42,906 nucleotides of DNA from Dethiobacter sp. (GCA_018333635.1 JAGXTL010000002.1:1-42906); one strand, 5' to 3'. Positions 5,990 through 14,372 are shown, counted from the first letter of the stretch. Numbers and translations are program-made. Notes: generated from the letters alone by a model not told the origin.

Positions 5990-7105
5990 TTAAAAAAGAC
6001 GAGAGAATATCCCCCAGATTAAACCGCCCAGTCCTTTCCTCCTCACCTCCGAAGCCGCCAGCAGCGGAACTTCCCCCACTTGTTGGCTGCCAAAGTAAAT
6101 ATGCAGACTTCCCACTTTTTCGCCTGCCTGAAGCGGCGCCCGCAGCAGCTCCGGCACAGAAAAATGGAAACGCAATAGATCCGCTTCATTTTCTTTCAAC
6201 GGCAATCCCAAAGGCTCTCCGGACAATAATACTACCCTGTCCTCCACGCCTCCTTGCACTTGCATAGTTTTCAACGGCCTGCCAACTTCTACCACTGTCT
6301 CCCAGCGATAGTGTGCATAGCCAAAATCAAGCAACCTGACTGTGTCTTCCCACATCTGCGGAGCATTAAGCACAACACTCACCAGCTGCCAACCGTTGCG
6401 GGCGGCCGCACCCACGAAGCAGCGTCCTGCTAATGAAGTCCAGCCGGTTTTAATCCCGTTTGCAGTTTCATACAACTGCAGAAGTTTATTCTGGTTGCGC
6501 AAAACTCTCTCATAAGGCCTGCCGGTCCAAGAAATTCTTTTTTCTCTTTTTGTTATGACTTCCCGGAACTGCGGCAGGGACATGGCGTGAGCAGCAATTA
6601 GCGCCAGATCATATGCTGTGCTGAAGTGTTCCTCTTGGTGCAGACCGTGAGGATTCAAAAAACTGGTTTGATTTGCTCCTAATTCTCGGGCTCGCCTAGT
6701 CATTTTCTCGGCAAACTTTTCCACAGAACCACCCAGATGCTCAGCGATAGCTGTGGCTGCATCGTTTCCCGAGCGTAACATCAGGGCGTAAACCAACTCT
6801 TCCACAGTTTTTTCTTCACCGGCCTCCAAATCGACCGCCGAGCCCTCCACCAAGGAAGCATATTCACTGACGATCACCGTTTCCTCCATCCGTCCAGACT
6901 CAATAGCGAGGATGGCAGTCATTATTTTTGTAGTGCTGGCCATGGGCAGTTGCTCATGCGCATTTTTGCTAAAAAGAATTCTGCCGGTGGCCTGATCCAT
7001 CAAAATGGCTGACCGGGCGGTAACAAGCGGGCTGTCTACGGCAAAAACAAGTCCGGCTTGCATAAATAGGCAGACAAAGAAAAAAACCGCAAAGTTTTTT
7101 CGCAT
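5990..7105 (-). CDS. dacB: Sporulation D-alanyl-D-alanine carboxypeptidase DacB
   Basis: This is a low-molecular-mass penicillin-binding protein of the S11 family. It removes terminal D-alanine from stem peptides and so limits cortex cross-linking. Its three catalytic motifs are present: STTK near residue 57, SGN, and KTG in ANGIKTGWT. An N-terminal signal peptide is visible (KNFAVFFFVCLFMQAGLVFA). After the catalytic domain a beta-rich C-terminal domain ends in a hydrophobic amphipathic tail (KGLGGLIWGIFSRLF) that probably anchors it. I chose the ATG at 7105 because GGGAGGAG lies 5 nt upstream. Location directly before spmA-spmB identifies it as the DacB counterpart; dacF lies elsewhere in the window. 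A sigma-E-like -35 (TCATATT, 7147-7141) is present, but I found no convincing -10. Confidence 0.92.
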   Translation of the reverse strand: MRKNFAVFFFVCLFMQAGLVFAVDSPLVTARSAILMDQATGRILFSKNAHEQLPMASTTKIMTAILAIESGRMEETVIVSEYASLVEGSAVDLEAGEEKTVEELVYALMLRSGNDAATAIAEHLGGSVEKFAEKMTRRARELGANQTSFLNPHGLHQEEHFSTAYDLALIAAHAMSLPQFREVITKREKRISWTGRPYERVLRNQNKLLQLYETANGIKTGWTSLAGRCFVGAAARNGWQLVSVVLNAPQMWEDTVRLLDFGYAHYRWETVVEVGRPLKTMQVQGGVEDRVVLLSGEPLGLPLKENEADLLRFHFSVPELLRAPLQAGEKVGSLHIYFGSQQVGEVPLLAASEVRRKGLGGLIWGIFSRLF

Positions 7106-7170
7106 CAACTCTCCTCCCAATCATAAATCGTAGCTTCCCAAATATGAGGTGATTTCCTCTGCAGCAACAA

Positions 7171-7202
7171 AAAGCCATGCTCATTTTTATTCGCATGGCT
7201 TT
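7171..7202 (-). terminator. Terminator after ytfJ
   Basis: A perfect 10-bp stem (AAAGCCATGC and GCATGGCTTT) with a 12-nt loop is followed on the minus strand by TTTTTGTTG. It separates ytfI-ytfJ from dacB. Confidence 0.8.
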
Positions 7203-7235
7203 GTGAATATGTACTATGAAGTTATTTTATTCGCT

Positions 7236-7679
7236 CTAGATCTGGTAGTTTGTTGTTTCTCCTTGAGTATTCTGGCCGCCATTGTTTCTAATCAAACTTT
7301 GCACCTGATTTATCAATTGAGGTGCCATATCCATCAGACGTTCAAACATGGCATGACGATCAACCGGCAACATACGCACCTGCCCGCTGCTGCCCACGAT
7401 CAAAAACCCTACCGGTTGGACTGTAACACCGCCACCACTGCCGCCACCAAAGGGTAAGACAGATCCTTCTTCTTTTTTTGCTTTTTTTTCCGGCTCATCG
7501 CCGCTTTCAAACTCACTGCCACCGGCAGCAAAACCGAAAGATACTCTTGAGACCGGAATAATTAGGGAGCCGTCCGGCGCTTCCACCGGGTCTCCGATAA
7601 TTGTATTTACATCCACCATTTCCTTAATATTTTCCATGGCCGTTTTCATCAATCCCTGAATCGGATGTTCCTGCATCAT
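7236..7679 (-). CDS. ytfJ: GerW/YtfJ-family sporulation protein
   Basis: This forespore-type protein of the GerW (YtfJ) family is linked to germination in Bacillus. The 147 residues begin with the family pattern HPIQGLMKTAMENIKEMVDV, then NTIIGDPVEAPDGSLIIPVS. A glycine-rich linker follows (LPFGGGSGGGVTVQPVGFLI), and the protein ends in a poorly conserved Gln/Asn-rich tail. Between them is an acidic-basic low-complexity insert (EPEKKAKKEEG). There is no signal peptide. It starts at ATG 7679, nine bases after GAGGGGG; this ATG begins one base before the last base of the ytfI stop codon region, so the two are coupled. The pair ytfI-ytfJ occurs in the same order in B. subtilis, which supports both names. 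Confidence 0.9.
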   Translation of the reverse strand: MMQEHPIQGLMKTAMENIKEMVDVNTIIGDPVEAPDGSLIIPVSRVSFGFAAGGSEFESGDEPEKKAKKEEGSVLPFGGGSGGGVTVQPVGFLIVGSSGQVRMLPVDRHAMFERLMDMAPQLINQVQSLIRNNGGQNTQGETTNYQI

Positions 7680-8326
7680 CAAACACTACCCCCTCGGAAA
7701 TTTGTAAGCAAAAGCAAGCTGCCGCCTATCACAAAGTGGCCCATGCGCAGAGAGAAAACAGTATCAAACCTACCTGCGAAAACCGGCTGAGCTCTAAAAT
7801 CCGGGTTTATGAGAAACACCGGTTCAGACTTGATACTAAACCACTGCCTGACTTTGGCAGTAAACCATCCGGTGGAAATCCAGTACAATCCCGCCAAGAG
7901 CCCTGTCAACGCTGCATCATCCACTCCTGCCCGTATCCGTAGAGTTAACTTCTCTATCGTTATGGCCCGACTGAAAAAACGCAAGAGAAACCGCAGCATT
8001 TTACTGTTTTCCAGCAGATAGACGATCATTTCCCGCAGTTTTTTCCAATCCAGATCAAGCAGCGACACTGTTTCCTGTTTCTGCCTGATCAACTCATCTT
8101 GCCCGGCCTTCAGCTCTGCGTCCAGTGTGAATTCCAGCGCTTTTTTCTGCTTTACCGCCGGAACCTCCACTGCAAAGCGAATCAGTGAAAAAAAGGTGCT
8201 TACGCGGATAGCCATAAATTCATCTTTATCATCCCTAACGAAAAAGATATTTATGCGCACCGGGAGCAATTGGACGAGCAAAAACAGAGCAATATACCCG
8301 GGGAGAAGTTGCCACAATAACTCCAT
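7679..8326 (-). CDS. ytfI: DUF2953 membrane-associated protein YtfI
   Basis: This 215-residue protein of the DUF2953 family has no established biochemical function. An N-terminal membrane segment is visible (LPGYIALFLLVQLLPVRI). A beta-rich region with the family pattern IRVSTFFSLIRFAVEVP follows, then a basic helical part (MLRFLLRFFSRAITIEKLTL) and a C-terminal hydrophobic segment (HFVIGGSLLLLTNF). It precedes the gerW/ytfJ gene with coupled stop and start, as in Bacillus, so a forespore membrane role in spore formation or germination is likely but inferred. The ATG at 8326 follows GGTGGTCAG. A structured dispersed repeat lies between it and the upstream scpB terminator. Confidence 0.82.
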   Translation of the reverse strand: MELLWQLLPGYIALFLLVQLLPVRINIFFVRDDKDEFMAIRVSTFFSLIRFAVEVPAVKQKKALEFTLDAELKAGQDELIRQKQETVSLLDLDWKKLREMIVYLLENSKMLRFLLRFFSRAITIEKLTLRIRAGVDDAALTGLLAGLYWISTGWFTAKVRQWFSIKSEPVFLINPDFRAQPVFAGRFDTVFSLRMGHFVIGGSLLLLTNFRGGSV

Positions 8327-8395
8327 CTGACCACCACTCGCATCTTTTTTTTACCATTCCCGTTATAAGTAGAAAAATACAAACAAGCCTTTTAT

Positions 8396-8440
8396 ATGCC
8401 AACGGTTCACTTGCAATCAACTCGGAGGTTTTGTTCATAA
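8396..8440. repeat. Dispersed repeat, short partial copy A
   Basis: The core ATGCCAACGGTTCACTTGCA is followed by TCGGAGGTTTTGTTCAT. The left core is identical to the long copy at 8541, but the closing arm has changed from TTGGCATG to TTGTTCAT. Only the loop region and one arm survive. Confidence 0.6.
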
Positions 8441-8474
8441 TGCGTCCTTTCTTTCAGTGAATTGCAGACTTTCA

Positions 8475-8626
8475 CAGAATGCTGAAGCGAGCGTTAAGTG
8501 AAAGCAGCGATCAGCGAACAGCGATTCGCAGCGTTAAAACATGCCAACGGTTCACTTGCACTCTGCCCGGAGGTTTTGGCATGTTAGCAAGAATTGCGGT
8601 TTGCAGCTGGGTGAGGATGCAATACC
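8475..8626. repeat. Dispersed structured repeat, long copy B
   Basis: About 150 bp long, starting CAGAATGCTGAAGCGAGCG and ending near GTGAGGATGCA. The centre is a stem: ACATGCCAA at 8539-8547 pairs with TTGGCATGT at 8576-8584 around a 28-base loop containing GGTTCAC and GGAGG. Flanking arms rich in GCGATTCGCAGCG extend the pairing imperfectly. A second long copy lies at 18473-18650. Confidence 0.8.
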
Positions 8627-8672
8627 TAATAAAGACGCTCCGTGTTTTGAGATAATTTCCTGCCCAAAAAAA

Positions 8673-8692
8673 AGCACGCCTGCTTGCGTGCT
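8673..8692 (-). terminator. Terminator after scpB
   Basis: AGCACGC and GCGTGCT form a 7-bp stem with a 6-nt loop. On the minus strand it is followed by eight T residues, 14 bp past the scpB stop codon. Confidence 0.85.
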
Positions 8693-8705
8693 AAGTTTGT
8701 GTCAA

Positions 8706-9212
8706 CTATTCAGTTAAGGCAGGGTGCGGCAACTGGCTTAAGTCCTTTAAACCGAAATATTTTAGAAACTCCTTGGTTGTGCCGTAGAGAATAGGTCGGC
8801 CTGGTGCGTCCTTACGACCGACAGTCCGAATAAAGCGACGCTTATGCAGTGTCTCCAGCACGCCGTCAACTTTCACGCCGCGCACGGATTCAATATCAAC
8901 CCTTGTTACAGGCTGGCGATAAGCGATAATAGCCAAAGTTTCCAGGGCTGCCTGAGAAAGAATATAACTTTTCTCTCCCTTAAACATGGTTTCCAGCACC
9001 GGTGCCAATTCCGGCTTCGTTGCTAACTGGAACCCTTTGGCAATTTCCATTACTTGAAGACCACGCTCTGCGTGGGAATATTCTTTTTGCAACTGCCACA
9101 GAGCCTCACGCACTTCTTTTATGGCAACGCCTGTAATCTCAGCAAGCTTATCTGGGGAGAGCGGTTCCTCAGTCGTAAAAAGCAATGCTTCCACCAGCGG
9201 TTTAATTAACAC
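8706..9212 (-). CDS. scpB: Segregation and condensation protein ScpB
   Basis: ScpB is a winged-helix dimer that joins ScpA and Smc in bacterial condensin for chromosome compaction and segregation. Family features are VEALLFTTEEPLSPDKLAEI at the N-terminus and FQLATKPELAPVLETMF. The second winged helix contains LSQAALETLAIIAYRQPVTR and the conserved IRGV-like IESVRGVKVDG. The GTG at 9212 lies inside the last codons of scpA and follows GGAGGTGGCAAAG with good spacing. A longer frame reaching 9350 would have to run backwards through scpA in another frame, so it is rejected. The 168-residue length is slightly below the usual 180-200. The operon order trpS-scpA-scpB is supported by overlaps, and a terminator follows. 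Confidence 0.92.
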   Translation of the reverse strand: MLIKPLVEALLFTTEEPLSPDKLAEITGVAIKEVREALWQLQKEYSHAERGLQVMEIAKGFQLATKPELAPVLETMFKGEKSYILSQAALETLAIIAYRQPVTRVDIESVRGVKVDGVLETLHKRRFIRTVGRKDAPGRPILYGTTKEFLKYFGLKDLSQLPHPALTE

Positions 9213-9963
9213 CTTTGCCACCTCCAGGATTTTGCCTGTGCGCGACCAATAAGCTGCTAAAGGGAGCAGACTGCCAAACTCTGATTTTACGGATGCGCAC
9301 AAGTTCCAAAAGGGCAAAGAATGTCGCGATAATCTCAGCCAAACCGGCACCCCGTGGAAAGAGCGCTAAAAAATCCACACCCTCATTTTTCCCCCGCAGC
9401 AAATACATGATCTGCTTGACTTTATCGTGAACAGAGAAATCATCGGGAGCAATCTCTTGCGGTAGCTGTTCCCTTTTTGCCAACAGTCGTTGAAACGCTT
9501 CCATCAACCCCGGCAAAGTAACGGCGCCGGCGTCTGCCTCCTCAGCCGGGTTTACAAGCACAATTTTTCCGCCGCAAAGAGAACGAACGAAAACACGTTT
9601 TTGCGCTTGCTCATAGCTGCGCAATTCAGTAGCAACCGCTTTAAAATGTCTGTATTCCAACAGACGCTGTACCAATTCTTCCCGGGAATCTATAGTTAAG
9701 TTGAGCTCTTCCGGATCGAGATCGCTTTCAACAGTAACAGGGAGAAGTTTCTTAGACTTCAACTTTAACAGAGTGGCAGCCATGACCAAGAATTCCGAAG
9801 CCAAATCAAGATTTACTTTCTCCATGTTTTGCAGATAAGCGAGATATTGTGCCGTAATCTCCGAAATAGAAATTTCGTAAATATCTACTTCAGCCTTCTC
9901 AATCAGGTGAAAAAGCAGAGCAAAGGGCCCCTCAAAGACAGGCAAGCTCACTTGATATTCCAC
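9202..9963 (-). CDS. scpA: Segregation and condensation protein ScpA
   Basis: ScpA is the kleisin that bridges the two Smc heads in bacterial condensin. The N-terminal domain reads FEGPFALLFHLIEKAEVDIY then EISISEITAQYLAYL and NLDLASEFLVMAATLLKLKS, all typical of the family. The C-terminal winged helix is RGAGLAEIIATFFALLELVR. One mild oddity is FALLFHLI where most homologues have FDLLLHLI. I chose GTG 9963 because GAGGTGA lies 8 nt upstream; the GTG at 9975 is part of that ribosome binding site. The gene begins close behind the trpS stop codon and its last codons overlap the start of scpB by 11 bp, giving a tight three-gene unit. Confidence 0.92.
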   Translation of the reverse strand: MEYQVSLPVFEGPFALLFHLIEKAEVDIYEISISEITAQYLAYLQNMEKVNLDLASEFLVMAATLLKLKSKKLLPVTVESDLDPEELNLTIDSREELVQRLLEYRHFKAVATELRSYEQAQKRVFVRSLCGGKIVLVNPAEEADAGAVTLPGLMEAFQRLLAKREQLPQEIAPDDFSVHDKVKQIMYLLRGKNEGVDFLALFPRGAGLAEIIATFFALLELVRIRKIRVWQSAPFSSLLVAHRQNPGGGKGVN

Positions 9964-9978
9964 CGGTATCTTCACCTC

Positions 9979-10971
9979 TTACAGCGTGAGATTCATCGCG
10001 CCGCGCACTACTTCCATAGTTGCTCCCGCCGCTTCCTGTGCCTTTTTGGCACCTGCCTGCAAAATATCGCGAATATATTCCCGCTTTCCCTCCAACTGCT
10101 GACGACGCTCATAAATTGGTTCAAGATAGGCAGCTACCTGCTCACCCAACAGTTTCTTACACTGCACACAGCCGATCTCTCCCCTGCGGCAGGTTTCCTT
10201 CACATTAAGCAATTCTGCAGAATTGAACACTCCATGAAAGGCAAAGGCAACACAAATATCAGGATTACCGGGATCTGTTTTGCGTTGGCGGCCCGGATCT
10301 GTAAGCATTTGGCTGACCTTTTTCCGCACTTCCTCCGGATTTTCCGACAATTCAATTGTATTGCCGTATGATTTGCTCATTTTCCTTCCGTCTATGCCAG
10401 GCAAGAGCTTGACCTGGCTTAAGATAGTGGCCGGCTCGGGAAACACCGCCTCCTTGTAGAGAAAGTTAAAGCGACGGGCGATTTCCCTGGTCATTTCAAT
10501 ATGCGGCGCTTGGTCCTCGCCAACCGGCACTGCATCAGCACGATAGACTAAAATATCGGCAGCCTGAAGAAGGGGATAACCCAGAAATCCGTAGGTGGCC
10601 AGATTCCTCTCCCGTAATTGCTCAATTTGGTCTTTATAAGTAGGCACACGCTCCAACCACGAAAGCGGCGTGACCATAGAAAGCAAAAGATGCAATTCTG
10701 CGTGTTCCTTCACATCAGATTGACGAAAAATCACATTTTTCTCCGCATCCAAACCGGCGGCAAGCCAATCCATCAACATCTGGTAAGTATTTTCCCGAAT
10801 CTCCGACGTATCCTCGTAAGCAGTAGTCAGAGCATGCCAATCCACCACAGAAAAAAAACAACGATACTGCTCCTGCAATTTTACCCAGTTATCGAGCGCC
10901 CCCAGCAGATTGCCAAGCTGCAACCGCCCTGTCGGTCGCATTCCGCTGAGAATTACTTTCTTCTGTTCCAC
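9979..10971 (-). CDS. trpS: Tryptophanyl-tRNA synthetase
   Basis: This class Ic aminoacyl-tRNA synthetase charges tRNA-Trp in the cytoplasm. The N-terminal signature is SGMRPTGRLQLGNLLGAL, where QLGN replaces the HIGH tetrapeptide in a way normal for this enzyme. The KMSKS loop is intact (IDGRKMSKSYGN). Other family stretches are VDWHALTTAYED, GYPLLQAADILVYRADAVPV and GEDQAPHIEMTREIARRFN. The 330-residue length is typical. The start is a GTG at 10971, about 12 nt after GAGAGGGG; no ATG is available nearby. It lies 16 bp after the M50 protease gene and directly ahead of scpA, so it is co-transcribed with condensin genes. No T-box leader is visible upstream, which agrees with expression from an upstream promoter. 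Confidence 0.95.
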   Translation of the reverse strand: MEQKKVILSGMRPTGRLQLGNLLGALDNWVKLQEQYRCFFSVVDWHALTTAYEDTSEIRENTYQMLMDWLAAGLDAEKNVIFRQSDVKEHAELHLLLSMVTPLSWLERVPTYKDQIEQLRERNLATYGFLGYPLLQAADILVYRADAVPVGEDQAPHIEMTREIARRFNFLYKEAVFPEPATILSQVKLLPGIDGRKMSKSYGNTIELSENPEEVRKKVSQMLTDPGRQRKTDPGNPDICVAFAFHGVFNSAELLNVKETCRRGEIGCVQCKKLLGEQVAAYLEPIYERRQQLEGKREYIRDILQAGAKKAQEAAGATMEVVRGAMNLTL

Positions 10972-10987
10972 GATGAATAACCCCTCT

Positions 10988-11620
10988 CTAAAAACCGGTC
11001 AAGAGTGAAACCAGCGTTGAAATCATGTTATGCGCCACATTAAACAGCGGCCCCAGGATTGTCGATAAGGCCCCAGTGAAAATTAATAAAATCAGAATCA
11101 GAGGGCCGTATTGGTCCAGTTGACTTAGCTTATAAGCCGTCTGCCGCGGCAGAAAATAAGCGAAAACTTTCGAACCGTCTAACGGCGGCAAAGGAAGAAG
11201 GTTAAAGATTCCCAGCAATACATTATACCAATAGAGCTGAACAATAATGGCGCCAAGATGACCCTCACGCAAAAAAGGGATTGTTAACAAGGCAAACATC
11301 GAAAGAAACGCTAAAATGAAATTGGTTGCAGGTCCCGCCAAGCCCACAAGGAACATCCCGCGGCGGCGGTCGCCTCTAAAATACATTGGATTCACCGGAA
11401 CCGGCTTAGCCCAGCCGAAACGAAAAATAAGTAAAGCCAGAGTGCCCAGCGGATCCAAATGTTTGAGTGGATTTAGGCTGAGCCGGCCTTGGTCTTTTGC
11501 CGTATGATCCCCTAAACGATAAGCCATAAATGCATGAGCTGCCTCATGGAAAGTAATAGCTAACAGCAAGGCAGGAATTCGGTAAAACATTTCCAATCCA
11601 CCGCCAAAGAAATTAGGCAT
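10988..11620 (-). CDS. M50 site-2-protease-like membrane metallopeptidase
   Basis: This is an intramembrane zinc metallopeptidase of the M50 (SpoIVFB/YwhC-like) family. The zinc-binding helix is AITFHEAAHAFMAYRLGD (HExxH). The third ligand sits in the later LLPLPPLDGSKVFAYF segment (NxxPxxxLDG). At least five hydrophobic segments are visible over 210 residues. There is no PDZ or CBS domain, so it belongs to the short uncharacterised subgroup rather than to RseP or SpoIVFB proper. Its substrate is unknown. The ATG at 11620 follows AAGGAGATAAAAA and overlaps the end of the preceding tRNA nucleotidyltransferase fusion by 8 bp, indicating translational coupling. It starts the series protease-trpS-scpA-scpB. 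Confidence 0.88.
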   Translation of the reverse strand: MPNFFGGGLEMFYRIPALLLAITFHEAAHAFMAYRLGDHTAKDQGRLSLNPLKHLDPLGTLALLIFRFGWAKPVPVNPMYFRGDRRRGMFLVGLAGPATNFILAFLSMFALLTIPFLREGHLGAIIVQLYWYNVLLGIFNLLPLPPLDGSKVFAYFLPRQTAYKLSQLDQYGPLILILLIFTGALSTILGPLFNVAHNMISTLVSLLTGF

Positions 11621-14237
11621 TTTTTATCTCCTTCATGGCAAAAAGTTCTCGTGCGAGAGACAGTTCCTCTTCCCGTTTCGAAACCACTCCATCCAAGCGA
11701 GCATCCCTTAGAGCAAGTAAAACTTCCTGGAAAAGCGGACCCGGCAGATAGCCCTCTGCCAGCAAATCACGGCCCCCCACATCCGGTCTGATATGGCGCA
11801 ACCTTTCCCAATACAAAGAGGTGCTCTCCCAAACGCGGCTTAAACTGTTCTCCGCCTGCAAAAGGAGCAATACTTCTGCCGGCCGGCCGCTAAAAAGATG
11901 AAAAAGCTCGCTGTTTTTCAGCAATTCCGACGCCGACAGCCTCGACAGAAGTTGTGGAACTGATTCTACCGCTGCCAGCACCCGCTCCACTTCATTCCGG
12001 GGCAAACGCAGCCGTCTGCAAAGGTGACGTGCTTCCTGAAAAGGCAGATCAAGCATCAGCGCCGCCAGATAAAGCGCAGACGGCGATACTGCCGCATCCG
12101 GCCAGTTTCGTCCGGCCCAGGCAATCATTTCACGGGCAGAGGTCAGGCGATTTTTCAATTTTTCACTGTAACAAATTCCGGGAAAAAGCAGTGGTGCAAG
12201 TTGCAGCTCAAAGTAGCGTATCAAGATTTCCGGAGCCTTTTCTTCCAATAAAGCCAACTGAATTTCATCATATAGCCGTTCTTTGCTTACCTTCTCCATA
12301 ACACGAGTCTGGGCAGCATTTTCCAAAAGTGACAATGTTGTTTCTTCCAAACGAAAAGCGAAGCGCTGTTCAAAACGAACGGCACGCAAAACACGCAACG
12401 GGTCTTCCACAAAGCTTAGGTTATACAGGACACGGATTAAGCCTTTTTCCAGATCTTCTATCCCATGGAAAAAATCTATCAGCGTGCCAAACTCAGAGAC
12501 TTTTAGACTGCAGGCCAAAGTGTTGATAGTAAAATCCCTGCGAAATAGGTCATTTTTCACACTGCTCTGTTCCACTTCAGGCAAAGCAGCAGGACGGGCA
12601 TAAAATTCCTGGCGGGAAGTGACAAGATCAATTTGAATTCCACCGGAGATAACTATGGAAGCAGTGCCAAACTGCTCGTGGGTAGTCAACTGACCACGCA
12701 AAAGTTCGTTCAGTTTTTCAGCAAAAGGAATGGCCGCCGGTTCCACCACCAGATCCAAGTCGTGATTTGGAATTTGCAAAAGCAGGTCACGGATAAAACC
12801 GCCAACCGCAAAAACGCGCACATTTTCCATCTCTGCCTTTTGTCCCACAAGCAGTAACAGGCTCTGTATTTTCTTTGGCAAGCGGGCATTAATCAGCGGC
12901 GTCAGATCGTCCCCGGCGGCAGGCAGGCAACGCCCGTTTCCGCAACGGACTTTTTCTCCGCCTTCCATATTTCTTAACACATCGGTGCGCGTCACAATCC
13001 CGATGATGCCCTCGGTGTCGGTAACCGGCAGGCGGCCGACATTATGCTCAATCATCATCTCCTGAATCTTGCGCACAGGCAAATCATGAGGTACCGTCAA
13101 AGGCCGCTTATTCATATATCCCTTCACCGGCGCGTGGCCTAAGCCGTGATGCGCTGCTTTTTCCAGATCTCGCCGGGAAATAATCCCGACCAAACCCTGC
13201 TGATCTACTACGGGAAAACCGCTGTGACCGTAGCGCAACATAAGTTCTCTTGCTTTCTCCACTGAAGTATCCGGTGAAATAGTACGCACCGGTACCGACA
13301 TAATCTCCCTGGCCATTTTTACAGGAGAAACTTGCTTATAGAGAGAGCCAACTAAAATATCCCGCACTTCTATTAGCGACTTATCCCGCACGGCAGCCGA
13401 CGCGGCATGTTTATGCCCTTTACCGCCTAACGGCGCTAACACCAGCCCCAGATCAAGATAATCAAGGCGACTGCGGCCTACGACATAGATGCGATCCTCC
13501 ATTGCCACTACAGAAAAAATTACATCCACAGCTTCCATTTCCAGCAGCTTATGAGTTAACAGTGACAGCCCGCCCACATAGCCGGCACTTACCGCTGTCG
13601 CCACCGCCGCCCTGACACCGCGCAGTTCATGATATTCTGTGGAAGTTAACAAGGCATCCAGCATGATCCGCTGCTCGTCGCTCAGCGGTCGATTCAGAAA
13701 GTGATTAACAACTTTCAGATTAACGCCTGACTGCCATAGTCGCCAGAGCGCTTCCACATCTCTGGCTGTGGTAGTCTCAAAGGTCAGACAGCCTGTATCT
13801 TCATAAATACCTAAAGCAAACAGAGTGGCTTCAAAAGATGAGAGCGGAATTTTTTGCCGGTAAATCCGCTCCAGTAACAGTGTTGTGGTAGAGCCTACTT
13901 CTGCCAAGACAGTCAGTTGAGCGGTCAAATCCTCGTCCGTATCAGGATGATGGTCATAGAGATGGATTTCAGTAATCTGCTCCAGCATCTTCCCAAACGG
14001 ACCGATTCTATTTTTCTGCCTGGTATCAGTTACTACCAGGCTATTCACCGACGTCAAATCAATTTCTTTCTGGCCTAATAAATGGAATGTGTCTTTATAA
14101 AGGGAGACAAATTCACGGACATTGAGATTTAGCGAGCCAGGCACTACTAAACAAGCATCCGGATAAAGCTTGCCGGCGGCTACCATGGAAGCTAAAGCAT
14201 CAAAATCTGCATTCTGATGAGTGGTTATTGCCTGCAT
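11613..14237 (-). CDS. DHH-CBS-CBS-tRNA nucleotidyltransferase fusion
   Basis: This four-part protein of 874 residues combines a phosphoesterase, ligand-sensing domains and a tRNA 3'-end polymerase. Residues 1-300 are a DHH/DHHA1 module, with THQNADFDALAS, YDHHPDTDED and GGKGHKHAASAAV. Residues about 305-430 hold two CBS domains (IMSVPVRTISPDTSVEKARE and MNKRPLTVPHDLPVRKIQEM). From about 460 onward is a class II nucleotidyltransferase with FAVGGFIRDLLLQIPNHDLD, whose DLD carries the catalytic carboxylates, and RRDFTINTLAC. The C-terminus is the helical tRNA-binding part. Bacteria with this architecture use it as an A-adding or CCA-adding enzyme; which activity applies cannot be read from the sequence. 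It has its own promoter and a good ribosome binding site (GAGGGGAGGGGCAGG). Confidence 0.88.
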   Translation of the reverse strand: MQAITTHQNADFDALASMVAAGKLYPDACLVVPGSLNLNVREFVSLYKDTFHLLGQKEIDLTSVNSLVVTDTRQKNRIGPFGKMLEQITEIHLYDHHPDTDEDLTAQLTVLAEVGSTTTLLLERIYRQKIPLSSFEATLFALGIYEDTGCLTFETTTARDVEALWRLWQSGVNLKVVNHFLNRPLSDEQRIMLDALLTSTEYHELRGVRAAVATAVSAGYVGGLSLLTHKLLEMEAVDVIFSVVAMEDRIYVVGRSRLDYLDLGLVLAPLGGKGHKHAASAAVRDKSLIEVRDILVGSLYKQVSPVKMAREIMSVPVRTISPDTSVEKARELMLRYGHSGFPVVDQQGLVGIISRRDLEKAAHHGLGHAPVKGYMNKRPLTVPHDLPVRKIQEMMIEHNVGRLPVTDTEGIIGIVTRTDVLRNMEGGEKVRCGNGRCLPAAGDDLTPLINARLPKKIQSLLLLVGQKAEMENVRVFAVGGFIRDLLLQIPNHDLDLVVEPAAIPFAEKLNELLRGQLTTHEQFGTASIVISGGIQIDLVTSRQEFYARPAALPEVEQSSVKNDLFRRDFTINTLACSLKVSEFGTLIDFFHGIEDLEKGLIRVLYNLSFVEDPLRVLRAVRFEQRFAFRLEETTLSLLENAAQTRVMEKVSKERLYDEIQLALLEEKAPEILIRYFELQLAPLLFPGICYSEKLKNRLTSAREMIAWAGRNWPDAAVSPSALYLAALMLDLPFQEARHLCRRLRLPRNEVERVLAAVESVPQLLSRLSASELLKNSELFHLFSGRPAEVLLLLQAENSLSRVWESTSLYWERLRHIRPDVGGRDLLAEGYLPGPLFQEVLLALRDARLDGVVSKREEELSLARELFAMKEIKNA

Positions 14238-14264
14238 CCTGCCCCTCCCCTCAAATCCTTACCC

Positions 14265-14292
14265 ATTATACCATAAATAAACAATTAAGTAA
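14265..14292 (-). promoter_or_regulatory. Promoter for the nucleotidyltransferase operon
   Basis: On the minus strand TTACTT (14292-14287) and TATAAT (14270-14265) are spaced by 16 bp, and TGG before the -10 is an extended element. It lies 28 bp before the start codon. Confidence 0.55.
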
Positions 14293-14372
14293 CTTGCCCC
14301 GCGCAAGCATTTTCATCCCCGGGAATAAATTGCTTGTTCAGCAGTTTATAAAGCGCAGACATTTTAGAGTTA

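Larger units (their letters stand above)
8327..8672. other. Intergenic stretch holding repeat copies
   Basis: No credible gene lies between the ytfI start and the scpB terminator. The stretch contains one short and one long copy of the dispersed repeat described separately. Reading frames here come from those repeats. Confidence 0.6.

Noticed and set aside
8396-8626. Known riboswitch upstream of ytfI
   Set aside because: The conserved loop does not match a riboswitch class I know, the long copy appears twice in unrelated contexts, and the element behaves as a dispersed repeat.
9213-9350. N-terminal extension of ScpB
   Set aside because: It lies in another frame of scpA, and the GTG at 9212 has correct spacing from GGAGG.
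9829-10371. Forward 180-codon frame
   Set aside because: It is antisense to scpA and trpS, both with strong family signatures.
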